Shown one piece after another: positions 1 to 10,667 of a stretch of DNA of 64,000 nucleotides (positions within the stretch are counted from its first letter, which is position 1; each line of letters begins with the position of its first letter). Origin of the DNA: Stromatinia cepivora (lineage: Eukaryota; Ascomycota; Leotiomycetes; Helotiales; Sclerotiniaceae); assembly GCA_014898415.1 (NCBI GenBank), contig RCTD01000006.1:496001-560000 (forward strand), given 5' to 3'. Under the pieces are notes generated by a model. It had not been told where the DNA came from and did not search any database. It was given only the letters and a program-made list of their open reading frames with translations. The translations under genes were made by a program, and so were the position numbers.

Positions 1-383
1 CAACTCATAAAGCCATATTTCCCCTGGTATGGGATGGAAAGATTGATTGGAGAATATACTGGCTCGAGGACCTTTGATTGCATATCTTATTTTGATGGTA
101 ACTAGGGGTGTTCGTTTAAATACTTGAACATCAATATACACATCACATCAATTCGAATATCGTCACAAGCAAAGAAACCTCACATGCTCACATCACTTTA
201 CACCTGCACCCCATCAATAGTTCTTTTGGCTTCTCAAGAAAAATTATTGATTCATTAGAGCTGATGCCAAAAGGGGCTAAGCGAAACATAAATATGATAT
301 CCCGCTCACCACCATGCATTAATATACATCTCTGATCATAATCGTCGTATTTTGCTTTCAATTCCTGCTATAGATATAGACTT
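1..383. other. Intergenic/3' flank of CCT4
   Basis: No coding potential was recognised on either strand. The part next to 384 should hold the 3' UTR of the minus-strand CCT4 gene. The window starts inside this spacer, so any gene further left is not visible. Confidence 0.5.
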
Positions 384-2191
384 TTATCTAGATAAAGCGA
401 TGTCATCAATACGTAAAATCATTTTCACCGTCTCAGCCGCTAATTCAATAGCGCTCGTGCTGACCAAAAGCGGTTGCAATACATTCTCATCCGCGATATC
501 AACCTTGACGCCTCCGCTCTTAATACTGACACCTGCGTTTTTCTCTCCATTGGCATGTTTGTGTCTCAGTTCAGTAACAACCTTGATGCTGTTGAGACCA
601 GCGTTCTCGGCGAGCGTGGTGGGGATTACTTCCATGGCGTCGGCGAAGGCTTTCCAGCAGATGGCTTCGGTGCCGGTTAATTCTCGTGCTTGCTGTGCTA
701 ACTGCGATGCGATTTCAATCTCGGGGGCTCCTCCACCTGCGATTAATGCCTTCTTTTTTACTAAACACCGGACAACGCAAAGGGCATCGTGAAGACTACG
801 CTCGGCTTCATCAAGAATGAGGGAGTTGGCGCCTCGGCAGACGATCGAGACGGTCTTGCCGGCACTCTTTGTACCGGTGATTTTGACGAGTCTAGAACCG
901 GAAGTTTGGGCTTCTTCAACGAGGTCGGCTGTACCGAGTTTATCTTCGGTGAATGAGTCGATGTCGGCGATGGGCTTGCAGCCGGTGGATTTGCAGATGA
1001 ATTCTACTTCATCACGTTCGATATCTTTTATGCAGAGGATGTTAAGTTTGGCGAGGAAGTGGAGGGAAAGTTCGTTAACTGCATCACGGAGGATAGACTT
1101 TTGGATCTGAGGATTGTTGTTAGTACGGTTAATATGGACCTCAGAAAATATCTGACATACCAATAAAACGTTACACTTCGCCTTCTTGATCTTTTTAACT
1201 AAATTCAACAGATAGGTCCGCTCTTCTTTCAGAATTTTATCCATCTGTCTGTAGTCATTGACAACGATCTGATTTTCCATCTGAGATATGTTAGCAATAC
1301 TCGAAACGAAGTTTAGCCAACAAAACATACATCAGGCTTTGGAGGACTGAGTTGAAATTGAATAAGTCCAATCTTTGCCTTCTCCATTCTGATAGGTCCA
1401 CCTCCATTCTTTAAAACACCTTGAGTCAAAACTACTCCCTCAACCATCTCACTGTCTTCGATGGTACCTCCAGACTTTTTAACTATTCTGATATTCTTCA
1501 AGTCCACGTTTTCTGCAGTCTTGATGTCGATTGTCTTTGTAACAGCATTTACAGCCATAGGACCGAGGAGATTTGAGTATTGTGAAACGATTTTGGAAGA
1601 AAGAGATGTGTTGGCGGCTTGTAAAAGGGTTGCGGTGTCGCTGAGAGCAACTGGGACCGACATATCGTGGAGGATTTGAACTGCTGCCGCAGCAGCTCTC
1701 TGGAATGACTCGGCAATAACTGAAGGGTGTATTCCTTTTCCTAATAATTTATCTGCGGCGCCCAACAGACTTCCACAAATAACTACAACTGAAGTAGTTC
1801 CGTCTCCGGCCTCTACATCTTGTGCTGCTGAGAGATCGACTAACATCTTCGCAGAAGGGTGCATAACTGCCATACTCTTCATCATAGTGCTTCCATCATT
1901 TGTAATAAGTGTTCCTCCTTTGCCGTCTTGAATCATCTTGTCCATTCCCCTGGGACCGAGGGAGGTTCTGCATGCATCTGCGACAGCTGTATCTTGTCAG
2001 CTTCACTTCCGCAATCTAGCATTTATTTCCAAACACACCTCTGGCAGCCAAGATGTTGGCATTTCGAACAGCCATAGGCTTCTCCTTGTCCTGTAGACTA
2101 CATTAGCTATATTAAACAACCCCTCTAAGCTTCAATGTCCCACCTTGAAGGCATTGTTGGTAGAATTTCCTGCTGATTGTGTGAGAGCCAT
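384..2191 (-). CDS. CCT4: T-complex protein 1 subunit delta (CCT4)
   Basis: Subunit of the cytosolic TRiC/CCT chaperonin, which folds actin, tubulin and many WD40 proteins using ATP. Five exons by my reading: 2191-2144, 2090-2039, 1986-1331, 1280-1161 and 1106-384, giving 532 residues, close to the family's usual 530-540. Visible hallmarks are [11 protein letters not shown], the ATP-site motif [18 protein letters not shown], and [17 protein letters not shown]. The start ATG at 2191 opens MALTQSAGN, a normal N-terminus. The last intron (1107-1160, 54 nt) is a multiple of three and has no stop, so it reads as a false insertion of 18 residues if unspliced; a TACTAAC branch point supports splicing. 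The delta assignment rests on recalled similarity to human CCT4 in the DMENQIVV and QPLLVS segments. It is divergent from RPT1 with about 400 bp between the start codons. Confidence 0.93.
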
Positions 2192-2586
2192 ATTGAAGTA
2201 TTCTGATATTGGCTTATAGGAAATCTGGAACGTTTAAACTCAGAATATGTTGAGAAGTGGCGTCGTCGCGTTTCTACACCTACTGCGCGTCTTGTCTTGA
2301 GATTTCGAATTTTGAAATAGCGGCTAACCTTATCTTGGACTAGCTTATCGGGTCATCGCCGACGTACCTTTGGATACCTAAGAGCTACGGGAGGATTATC
2401 AACACAACAAACCAAACTTCTCACAATCACATTTTCTCCACCACATTGAAAGGAATTTGAGTTGGGACATTACCCTTGGAATCTTGATCTCTACGCAAAC
2501 AGCCAATTCTAAGAAATTTCACCTATCACATCTTCAGCCAAAGCACTACTTTACAACACAGTACCCTTCGTAACTCAGCTCTCATC
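2192..2586. promoter_or_regulatory. Shared divergent promoter of CCT4 and RPT1
   Basis: This 395-bp spacer separates the start codons of two divergently transcribed proteostasis genes, so it must hold both promoters and 5' UTRs. No ORF is evident. A short palindromic ATTTC...GAAAT element at about 2302-2318 loosely resembles an inverted heat-shock half-site pair, but it is too weak to call a binding site. Confidence 0.6.
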
Positions 2587-4156
2587 ATGGTCCGTATTGT
2601 TACCAGGTATCCATATACTTAACTAACAGGTTTGAAGGTCAGCGCAAAAGGGCAAAATTGGGAGAACTATAAGAAGGTACATGTCATTCCTCAGGTTTGT
2701 CAGGACTCTTTCTAACAAGTTCTTAGGACTTTGCGGACGACGAGGTTGAGGAGAAGAAGATCACACCTTTATCAGATGAGTAAGGTTATCCAGGTCATCG
2801 CATCATCACAGCGCCTAACGGTATCATAGAGATATTCAAGTCCTAAAAACCTATGGCGCAGCTCCCTATGGTGCCGCGCTGAAGAAACTCGAACAACAGA
2901 TCAAGGAGAAGCAAACAAGTGTGAATGAGAAGATTGGCGTAAAGGTAGGGCTTTAGGATATACAGCATATATGGACATGATCTAAATCCTATCAGGAATC
3001 AGATACTGGTTTAGCGCCACCTCATTTGTGGGATGTAGCTGCAGACAGGCAACGAATGTCAGAAGAGCAACCTTTACAAGTCGCAAGATGTACGAAGATT
3101 ATTCAAGACGAGAAGGATACGGAAAAGAGCAAATATGTCATCAACGTTAAGCAAATCGCGAAATTCGTTGTAAACCTTGGCGAACGTGTCAGTCCTACGG
3201 ATATTGAGGAAGGAATGAGAGTTGGGTATGGCGAATGCATTCTCAATTATCTACAAAGCTAATTTATCTCGAATAGTGTCGATCGCAACAAGTACCAAAT
3301 TTTATTACCTTTACCACCGAAGATTGATGCCAGCGTTACGATGATGACAGTTGAGGAGAAGCCGGATGTTACATACGGTGATGTTGGAGGTTGCAAGGAA
3401 CAGGTTGAAAAGCTACGAGAAGTCGTCGAAATGCCACTGCTATCACCAGAACGATTCGTCAACCTTGGTATCGACCCACCTAAGGGTGCTTTGCTTTATG
3501 GTCCTCCGGGAACTGGAAAAACTCTTTGCGCCAGAGCTGTCGCAAACAGAACTGATGCTACATTTATTCGAGTTATTGGTAGTGAATTGGTACAAAAGTA
3601 TGTTGGAGAGGGTGCTAGAATGGTTCGTGAATTATTCGAAATGGCGAGGACGAAGAAGGCATGTATTATTTTCTTCGATGAAATTGATGCTGTTGGAGGG
3701 GCTCGTTTCGATGATGGTGCTGGAGGAGACAATGAAGTACAACGAACTATGTTGGAGTTGATTACCCAACTCGATGGTTTCGATGCGAGAGGAAACATCA
3801 AGGTCATGTTCGCTACCAACAGACCTTCTACCCTGGATCCTGCATTGATGAGACCTGGACGTATCGACAGAAAAATAGAGTTCTCGCTACCAGATCTCGA
3901 GGGAAGAGCAAATATTCTCAGAATTCACGCCAAGAGTATGTCTGTCGAGAGAGACATCAGATGGGAATTGATTTCGCGTCTTTGCCCCAACTCTACTGGT
4001 GCCGAACTTCGAAGCGTCTGCACGGAAGCAGGAATGTTTGCTATTCGTGCTAGAAGAAAGGTCGCAACAGAAAAGGATTTCTTGAGCGCAGTTGACAAGG
4101 TCATCAAGGGCAACTTGAAGTTCAACTCCACTGCCACTTATATGCAATACAACTAG
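2587..4156 (+). CDS. RPT1: 26S proteasome regulatory subunit 7, AAA ATPase Rpt1 (PSMC2)
   Basis: One of six AAA+ ATPases of the 19S base that unfold ubiquitinated substrates and feed them into the 20S core. Exons: 2587-2589, 2638-2676, 2727-2779, 2830-2944, 2996-3225 and 3277-4156, giving 439 residues (human 433). Seen in the sequence: N-terminal coiled-coil/OB region ([20 protein letters not shown]), Walker A GPPGTGKT, Walker [13 protein letters not shown] region around MRPGRIDRK, and the C-terminal tail ending YMQYN. The first exon is only ATG, joined over a 48-nt intron with a weak GTCCGT donor to GTCAGCGCAAAAGG. That start is the least certain part; the protein from [15 protein letters not shown] onward is secure. 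Later introns have standard donors. Confidence 0.93.
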
Positions 4157-4424
4157 AGGTCTATCAAAGGCTGGAGGGATGTATATTAGCTGGCGTTGGT
4201 GTATAAGATAGCATTAATGAACCAGAAATTCATGATCACTCCATTATTGGCAATACCCATTTCCCAAAAGTTGCGCAATAAAGCCATGAGATGTTTCCGC
4301 TCGTTATCTTTGCTAGCACCTGCAATAACCCAATGCCGTTGGTCATGCTGTTAGTTTTGATATCACTGGTTAGCTTAGTTTATATGAAGTTTAAAGGCAT
4401 TGCATTCTGCTTAATTCACGGGAG

Positions 4425-4575
4425 GAAGGTGAGATCTCATCCTCGTCAAGCCTTGCAATTAGAAAAGCCCGGGTCCGTTTATGATGCTATTTCTATTATA
4501 AATATGTAGAAACTGCTCTACAATATTCCCAGTAATTAGGATACTATTCATAATGGCATAATATTCGATTGATCA
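4425..4575 (-). pseudogene. Decayed 3' fragment of a second APH-like gene (tandem relic)
   Basis: This 150-bp stretch is a diverged copy of about 4625-4757 inside the neighbouring phosphotransferase gene. Shared blocks include AGAAAAGCC, CTGCTCT-CAATATTCCCA-TAAT-AGGATAC, and the reverse-strand coding for YP(D/N)YWEYCRA followed by a P-G/A-F segment and a DEDEI-like end. Stops and small indels break the frame. It lies directly downstream of the intact stop codon, as expected from an unequal tandem duplication that later decayed. The spacer from 4157 to 4424 holds the RPT1 3' UTR and nothing else that I recognise. Confidence 0.7.
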
Positions 4576-4578
4576 ATC

Positions 4579-5539
4579 TCAAAAAACACCCATCGCATGT
4601 GTGTATTCTGCATGTATCTCATCCTCCTCAATCCTTGGAGTCAGAAAAGCCGGGATCCATCTATTACGCCATTCCCCTTTAAACGAACATGTGTAAGCTG
4701 CTCTGCAATATTCCCAATAATCAGGATACCATCCACAATGAGCCCAGTCAACGATTGCGAGTATACGAGGTGGCTTTGTTGGAGAAACGATAATATTTCC
4801 TCGATGTAGATCCGCGTGAGTTAACTTAATCGATCCAGTATCTGGTAAAAACTCTCTCCACGGGTCCTTGAAATCCTCTGGGACATCGAGACGGAGCCAA
4901 GGCAGTGAAGAAAAATAGTTATGAAATTGTTCGATGGGTCGCAAATGGGCCACCTGGAGGCTCGTTCTCAAATATCATATCTAAAAGCCGACCCCGGTTG
5001 ATAGAGCCTATAAAGTGTTTAGACAATATTCATGAAGCTAATCGTTCTCATCTATTTGCTAACATACCGATAAAGATATCATTGGGATCTTGCTCGACCC
5101 TCCGCAACGATGTCATGATTTGGCTTAGCTGGTCGCAAACGCTGGTTTTATCGGATATATCCATAGAATCCCACTGATCCCTCAATGTCACTCCGTGTAT
5201 TAACTCCATGTATATGAATACACAATGCCCATCAACTCGCCAGCCATAGAGCTCTGGGACAGGCACTTCATTCCCAAGTACCTTCTTAATTATATAAAGA
5301 CATTGTGCTTCGGCGACAGTAACATAACGACCAAATTTAACAAGAAGATTTAAATGCTCAAAAATCACAGGCGGGGGTTGAGGCCCCGCCCGGATTTTGC
5401 CCGACAATGCTCGAACTTCTGCGGGTGTTGGCAAACACTGTCCAGGGTGGTTTTGGAAGAATGAGGAAGCGGGAAAGTCAACCTCTGGATTTTGGCCGTC
5501 TGGAAGGTCGCTGACATGGATTGGTGGATTGGTGGACAT
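4579..5539 (-). CDS. APH/ChoK-type phosphotransferase family protein, apparently frameshifted
   Basis: Protein-kinase-like fold family (aminoglycoside phosphotransferase/choline kinase superfamily), greatly expanded in filamentous fungi; substrates of most members are unknown. The start is chosen at MSTNPPIHV (5539). Exon 1 is 5539-5068 and carries LVKFGRYVTVAEAQ, the nucleotide-binding region, and VPELYGW and FIYMELIHG typical of the family. A 60-nt intron (5008-5067) has a GTATGT donor. Exon 2 runs 5007-4579 with the catalytic HADLHRGN loop, the IVDWAHCGWYP metal-binding segment and WEYCRAAY. Within exon 2 the frame entering from exon 1 (SINRGRLLDM...GGPFAT) meets a stop, while the family sequence continues as IEQFHNYF in another frame. 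The change lies at about 4933-4942, where one extra base would explain it. Either a recent pseudogene or a base-calling error. Confidence 0.75.
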
Positions 5540-5775
5540 TTTATGAATTTGGAAGACTGTTATTGTCGAATTATTCTTCCGAATGTCATGGGGTAAACGC
5601 TGAGCTAGAGTACACATCGATATCACCGTCGGCTTTTGGCTTTGGGTCATCGTCAATTCAGTGAATATCAAAAACACTTACTCGTATATTTAATGGTGGA
5701 TCTAGCGGAAGTATCTACTGTTTTTTCTACTTCTATTCTTCCTTCATAACCAAAATTCCATTACACTTGCAAGAT

Positions 5776-6660
5776 ATGTTCTTACTCAAACTCACTCAAC
5801 CTCATTTCCAAACACAAAAGTTACACCCTCTTTGCTTCTCTCACTTTCCTAGGTGATTTTCTCAATGGCTATGATACCGTACCGGCTCCATCGGCGCAAT
5901 CACCAGCATGCCATCTTTCAGCCTGACAACTGGTATTTTTCCTATCCTCCGCGGATTTACACTATCATTAATCATGATCACCGGCGCCATGATTTCTATC
6001 TTCGGAGGAAGATTGGCTCAGAAAAACGGTCATCTGCGTATGGTTACGGCGGTATTGCTTCTTTTTACATTAGGAACGGTGATGGAGGCGTGTGCATGGG
6101 GAGTTGGGGCCGAGAGGGCGTTGGCTGGGCTGGGCGGGGGTTTGTGGTTGAGGTATGTTAGTGTGTGAGTTTCAAAGGGACAATTGAGTGAGGATTTCCC
6201 TTACTGGGAAATCGATACATTGCTGAAACAGGACTAAGTGCATCTAGAGAAATTCTCGTATCGATTCCGCAATTCTATGTGCGCAACCAATGTTTGCACA
6301 GGATTTTCACTTTTTTTTTTTTTTTTTGGCTCTGTTCGTTTAAAGTCATCAATTTCATGGCGAGTGCCATTCATTGTCTAATATTTGTTGCTGGGGTTCT
6401 CGCAGGTTTCCCTGCTTATTTGCCGGATTCGCCGAGATGGTTACTTCATAAAGGAGAAGACAAGAAGCGTTGCGGGAATTGGAAAGATTGGGAATTGAGA
6501 AGGAAGGAGCGGAGAAGGGTATTTTGATTCCTGCCCAGCGGTTGTGGATGTGGAGCAGGGGATTAGATGATTCTTGAGGAGATTTGAGAGCGAGTATAGT
6601 GGAAGAACTCTTCAGCAGCTTTCTTCCGCCGTGGAAGGGGCAAAGGAAGAGTACTGAGAT
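5776..6660 (+). pseudogene. MFS sugar-transporter pseudogene
   Basis: Fragments in all three plus frames together spell a sugar/polyol-type major facilitator. In order: LFASLTFLGDFLNGYDT (from 5828), then SIGAITSMPSFSLTTG, ILRGFTLSLIMITGA, a GRLAQKNGHLRMV loop, ERALAGLGGGLW, a part equivalent to A-E-x-x-x-SASR-x-ILVSIPQFYV (about 6222-6280), and FPAYLPDSPRWLLHKGE (about 6409-6460). The frame changes at least near 5885, near 6160 and around the 17-T run at 6311, and the C-terminal six transmembrane helices are missing. No single ORF exceeds about 100 residues. This is a decayed, C-terminally truncated transporter, not a functional gene. Confidence 0.8.
6311..6327 (+). repeat. 17-nt poly-T run inside the MFS pseudogene
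   Basis: An uninterrupted run of 17 T at a point where the transporter reading frame is lost. It may be a slippage expansion or an assembly artefact. Confidence 0.9.
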
Positions 6661-7716
6661 GGCTCTTCATGTGTAAATTTATATTTAATATGTATAGGAT
6701 ATGGTACGATGTATAAGCTACTGGTGTGCTTATTTTCTTTTGGTCTGGATTATCAACCTAAGATAATTTATGAAGTATGATAGTGTTTCATACTATGCTC
6801 CAGCTTCAAAACGCTTTATTATATCTTCGAAATTGCAATTCTGTATAGTCTATTATGTCACCAAAATATCAAGAGCAAATCTATTACCACGGAATCCTTC
6901 CCCTAGAGGCTACTCAATTCAAATTCTCATCGATCCCAAGCCATTCACATCACTTCCACTCCCAAATACCACACCCTCCGCTTGCTTCTCCAAACCCATA
7001 ACACCCCCATCAAGCCCACTCAGCTGCAACCCCTGTATCGGACATCTAAAATCATTCACTGCTACTCATTACCCAATATCTCGATACAACAATTGCGTAT
7101 ATCGAAACATACAACACTCTCAAGGAAATCAGACGTAAAATTATCAGCACTTGCTGTCTAGAAATTAGTGGAGTATCCTGCTTCAAAGGTCTCGGTAGCT
7201 TCAACAACGTCGAACTTTTTATGAGCGAATGATGGGAGGGAAGACCGGCATCAAGAGATTGTCAGCTTGAGTTTCATTATATAGGACATGCAAAATTGAG
7301 ATATTTATTAGCTTGGGTATTTGGTTGTACGTATGACTTGAGCAAGATTACTGATTATTCTCCATTTGTGTTGGTAATTAAGAGTATCATCAATTAGGTA
7401 TAATCAAAGAGAAGCAAAGCCATTGCTGCACATCACATCAATCAACTGTCCAACATCTTCGATAAATTAATTTCGAATCCACATTGGCAAATACAAGAAT
7501 CTCAACCATACTGTTTCACAAGGCTTAGTTCACACCCACTTGCATCAATCAGTATCTCAAAATATCTTCTAGAATTAGAACTGAAAAACTCTGAATCGCA
7601 TTAGCAAACCTCCCTATATGTGCAGAGAATCATCACAATATGTACAATTTTGATATTCTAGCCAGCCATTCCTTGCTTGTTTAGATAACCATCTTTCTCT
7701 GTTGTCCAGCAAAAAC
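6661..7716. other. Intergenic, possible unrecognised coding remnants
   Basis: No intact gene. On the minus strand about 6915-7260 contains short coding-like stretches, such as one reading FDVVEATETFEAGYSTN and one reading LQLSGLDGGVMGLEKQAEG, separated by stops. These could be remains of a gene, but I recognise no family. The plus-strand frame over 6770-7138 looks like a chance opening. The part next to 7717 is the 3' flank of the GH45 gene. Confidence 0.4.
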
Positions 7717-8873
7717 TTACACGCATTGCGAGTAATATGCGCTTAAGACTGAGCATGTGTATGGCGACGCACACTATTTCCAACTATTAGCGATCTGGAA
7801 AATAATACCCAGTGATCATATTCAGGAAGAATAACAATCATCTATGTATAGGAAAGAAAGGACTTGAGTTAACTTACGGCAGTAGAACCCGTATACCCAG
7901 TACCACCACACTGACCAAAATGCGCGACCGGCGATCCCGTTCCTGCACTTGCCGCACTACTCGTAGAACTCTTCGTCGTTCCCGCACTAGCACTCGTACT
8001 TGTACGTTTACTAGTACTGGCAGCTGCAGAAGTAGAACCACCGGTTGAGCTTGCCCAGGTAGGTACTGCACTTGGACCTGTGGGTGTCTCATTGATAGAA
8101 TCGTTAGCGCGTACACAACCGCTCTTAGCAGTGAGGGCGGCCGGGCATGTAATTTGCTTGAAGGTGACGCCCGGGTTGTCAGCATTGAGGAACCAATCGA
8201 AACGCCAGTAACAACCTGCTTGTAGTGCGGCCGGGAACAAGGCGCATTGGTCGCGAGAAGTGATGCCGCCGTATTGGGCACCCCATGCTGAGCTTGGTGT
8301 GGAAGGATATTGGTTTGTACACGCATTGTATATACCGAAACCACCGCCAGGGATCTGATGCAAAGGTTTAGTTAGATGCTCAAATTGAGGGGTGGGGTGA
8401 GGATTTTGGGATGGACATACAGCAAGATCAAATTGATTACCTCCCAAATCTCCTCCCGTATTCGTAGATTGGACAATCATCTGTTTACCTGCCACTGGGC
8501 CACTCGTAAACGTCAATTGATAACAAGCACAACACCAACTCGCCTCTGTTCCACCTGCAATATTCGTGGCAGCAAAACCATAACTCAAGGTATCTGAGAC
8601 TGCCCAAGGAGTTTGTGAGCCGCACATGTAAGCAGTGCCACTGGAAGAAGCACAGTAGGATGCAGCATTGTAGTTTGAGAGTGGATTGTTCGAAATGTCA
8701 CAGGAAGTGACCGGGTTTGAACCAGATGCCAGAGTGGCTTTTTGTGACCAGCCACAGGAGGCTTTGCAGCAATCCCAGTAGCGGGTTGTTGTACCAGTAC
8801 CGGATGCTTGGGCATGGATGACTGTGGGAAGGAGGAAAGAGAAGGGAAAGGAGAGGAACAGAGTGTTTTTCAT
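7717..8873 (-). CDS. Secreted GH45 endo-beta-1,4-glucanase with C-terminal CBM1
   Basis: Cleaves internal beta-1,4 bonds in cellulose, outside the cell. Three exons: 8873-8421, 8354-7878 and 7773-7717, giving 328 residues. A signal peptide (about residues 1-21, [18 protein letters not shown]) precedes a GH45 catalytic domain. The [12 protein letters not shown] motif supplies the general base Asp34, and [10 protein letters not shown] supplies Asp142 and the acid Asp149, matching Asp10, Asp114 and Asp121 of Humicola Cel45A. Then come [12 protein letters not shown], a Ser/Thr-rich linker (about 235-290) and a CBM1 ([12 protein letters not shown] ... YYSQCV). The last exon, 57 nt after a 104-nt intron, encodes the second half of the CBM and is easily missed. 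The 66-nt intron 8355-8420 is a multiple of three and stop-free. Confidence 0.95.
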
Positions 8874-9959
8874 TGTTGATGATGTTGTGTGTGGATTGTA
8901 GCGGTATTTCTAAAGGCAATAGAGCGTCTTTGCACTTTTGAAAACCGAATAGCGATTCTCCTAGTAAATGAAGGACAGGAAGAACAAGACATGAGGCAAT
9001 ATATATACGCTGGGAAAAACATCCTTTTTATAGATAGTGAATACCAAACATCAAACAACCCCAGGAATGTACCCTGCACACCGCTAATGTGCCCAGACGT
9101 CTCGTATCGTCCTACCAAAGTCGTTACATATTTCCCCAGATTATCGTTTAATTATCTTGGGGGCATATGTGGGATTGGATATTAATACTAGGAAATGACG
9201 GGCCGTGAAATGATGATGTTGATGAACTCGTGATTTGCATCCCATTTATGATTTAACCGTCTTCGCTTGAACCGGAGTTTTGGAAAGGCGAGTGGGTCTG
9301 ACGCGAATGCCACGTATTGACTAGTGAAGAAATAACCTCACTTGGAAGTTTATATATATGATAATTGAAGATAACATGGGAATTGTTGGTGTGGCCCCTT
9401 GAAGACTATCGTCACATGCTCTGCTTTATGGTTCGAGGGTCAGCGGAAGTGTCGGAATAATGTGCAGAGATACCGCTTGCTTCCCAAATCTCCTAGTAGA
9501 AAGTGAGACCCGTCCCAAGCTATCAATCAATGCATGAGAGATACATCTGAAGTGGATCAGACGAGCAGAACATGCCTTCCAATTTCCCCCTATTGATACC
9601 TTCACGCACTCAAATCCTATGATCTCAACCATATAAAAAGTTTACCACAGTACCAAATTCTCCATCATGCCTCCAGAGAACGTTGACTCTGAGTTCATAC
9701 GACTACAACTTTGTGTCTATTAAATCAATGAAAAAAAAATTACACATATGCCTGCTTTTATTCCCGCGCAGGTGTGCGAAAAAAGGTCCTTACTATCATG
9801 CGATCATAGCTCTTAACTCTTGCTTCCATCTCATCCTTCACACAGTCCAACGCTTGTTAATCGACAACAAAATTACGCAGAACAAGTAGAGATTTTGGGT
9901 ATTTGTACTGTACATTATGATAGGACACATTTCCGCCATGCAATACACAATGTCTCAGC
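8874..9959. other. Intergenic: GH45 promoter and 3' flank of RidA gene
   Basis: About 1.1 kb without a recognisable gene. Short openings on both strands show no family resemblance. The segment next to 8873 must hold the GH45 promoter, and that next to 9960 the 3' UTR of the RidA-family gene. Confidence 0.5.
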
Positions 9960-10667
9960 TCAGGGCAAGGCAATGCATTCAATTTCAATATTGACTCCCT
10001 TTGGCAACTCCTTGACGGCAACACAACTTCTTGCCGGCTTATGAGTGATCCACTTTTCATACTCTTCATTCATCTCGGCAAAATCCTTCATGTCTGTTAA
10101 GAAAACTTGGACCTTGACAATCTTGTCGAGAGAAGAGTTGGCAGTGACGAGAACCTCTTGAAGGTTTTTGAGAACTGCCTCCGTCTTTTCACGCATTGTG
10201 CCTTCTACAAGATTTCCTTCGAAATCTGCTGGTAGTTGACCGGAAACAAAGACAGCGAAAGATGTTTGCACAGCATGGGACTATTGACTCGAAAAATTGA
10301 TCAATATAGTTTGGTTTCATTTTAAATGGTTGCTGACTTACATATGGCCCAATTGCTGTGGAAAGTTTAGTTAGTATGTAATCGCGGGAACTCAGTTCAA
10401 GGACTTACGAGCTGGAAGGTTTTTGCTGTTAATTGATACAGAACTCTTTCTATCGTGACCACATATACATTCTTCCTTTCTCGCAAAATTGCGATTACCA
10501 CATTTTATACACCACCAATCACCAGGAAGAAATTTATCTTTCATTGTTGAGGCAAACTCCCTCGAAACTGACCAACTTCGCTGGCGTGTTGTGGTCAGTG
10601 TTGTAGTCAGTGAGGAACGATTGATTAGCCTGGTGGCAGAATGTCCGAACATGATTCTTGAGAACAT
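9960..10667 (-). CDS. RidA/YjgF/Mmf1-family protein with N-terminal RanBP2-like zinc finger
   Basis: RidA-family enamine/imine deaminases clear reactive 2-aminoacrylate-type intermediates; fungal Mmf1 acts in mitochondria. Exons 10667-10409, a 14-nt micro-exon 10355-10342, and 10280-9960 give 197 residues. The RidA domain (about 84-197) has APIGPYSHAV, VFVSGQLPAD, the catalytic-type KPARSCV (Arg equivalent to E. coli Arg105) and C-terminal IEIECIAL. Residues 1-42 are Arg/Ser/Thr-rich with no acid before residue 37, like a mitochondrial presequence. Residues 49-70 read GDWWCIKCGNRNFARKEE followed by CICG, a RanBP2-type finger (Cys53, Cys56, Asn60, Cys67, Cys69), except that the last pair is C-x-C rather than C-x2-C. 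Finger and the start of the RidA domain lie in one uninterrupted exon frame, so the fusion is not a splicing guess. A shorter start (Met42) would keep the finger. Confidence 0.85.

Noticed and set aside
352..792. 146-codon plus-strand ORF over the 3' part of CCT4
   Set aside because: Antisense shadow of the chaperonin coding sequence; no family features, and CCT4 on the other strand is certain.
2301..2320. Heat-shock-element-like palindrome upstream of CCT4
   Set aside because: Half-site spacing does not match the nGAAnnTTCn rule; too weak to annotate as a site.
6770..7138. 122-codon plus-strand ORF
   Set aside because: Low-complexity, no family features; coding-like signal, if any, is on the opposite strand and broken.
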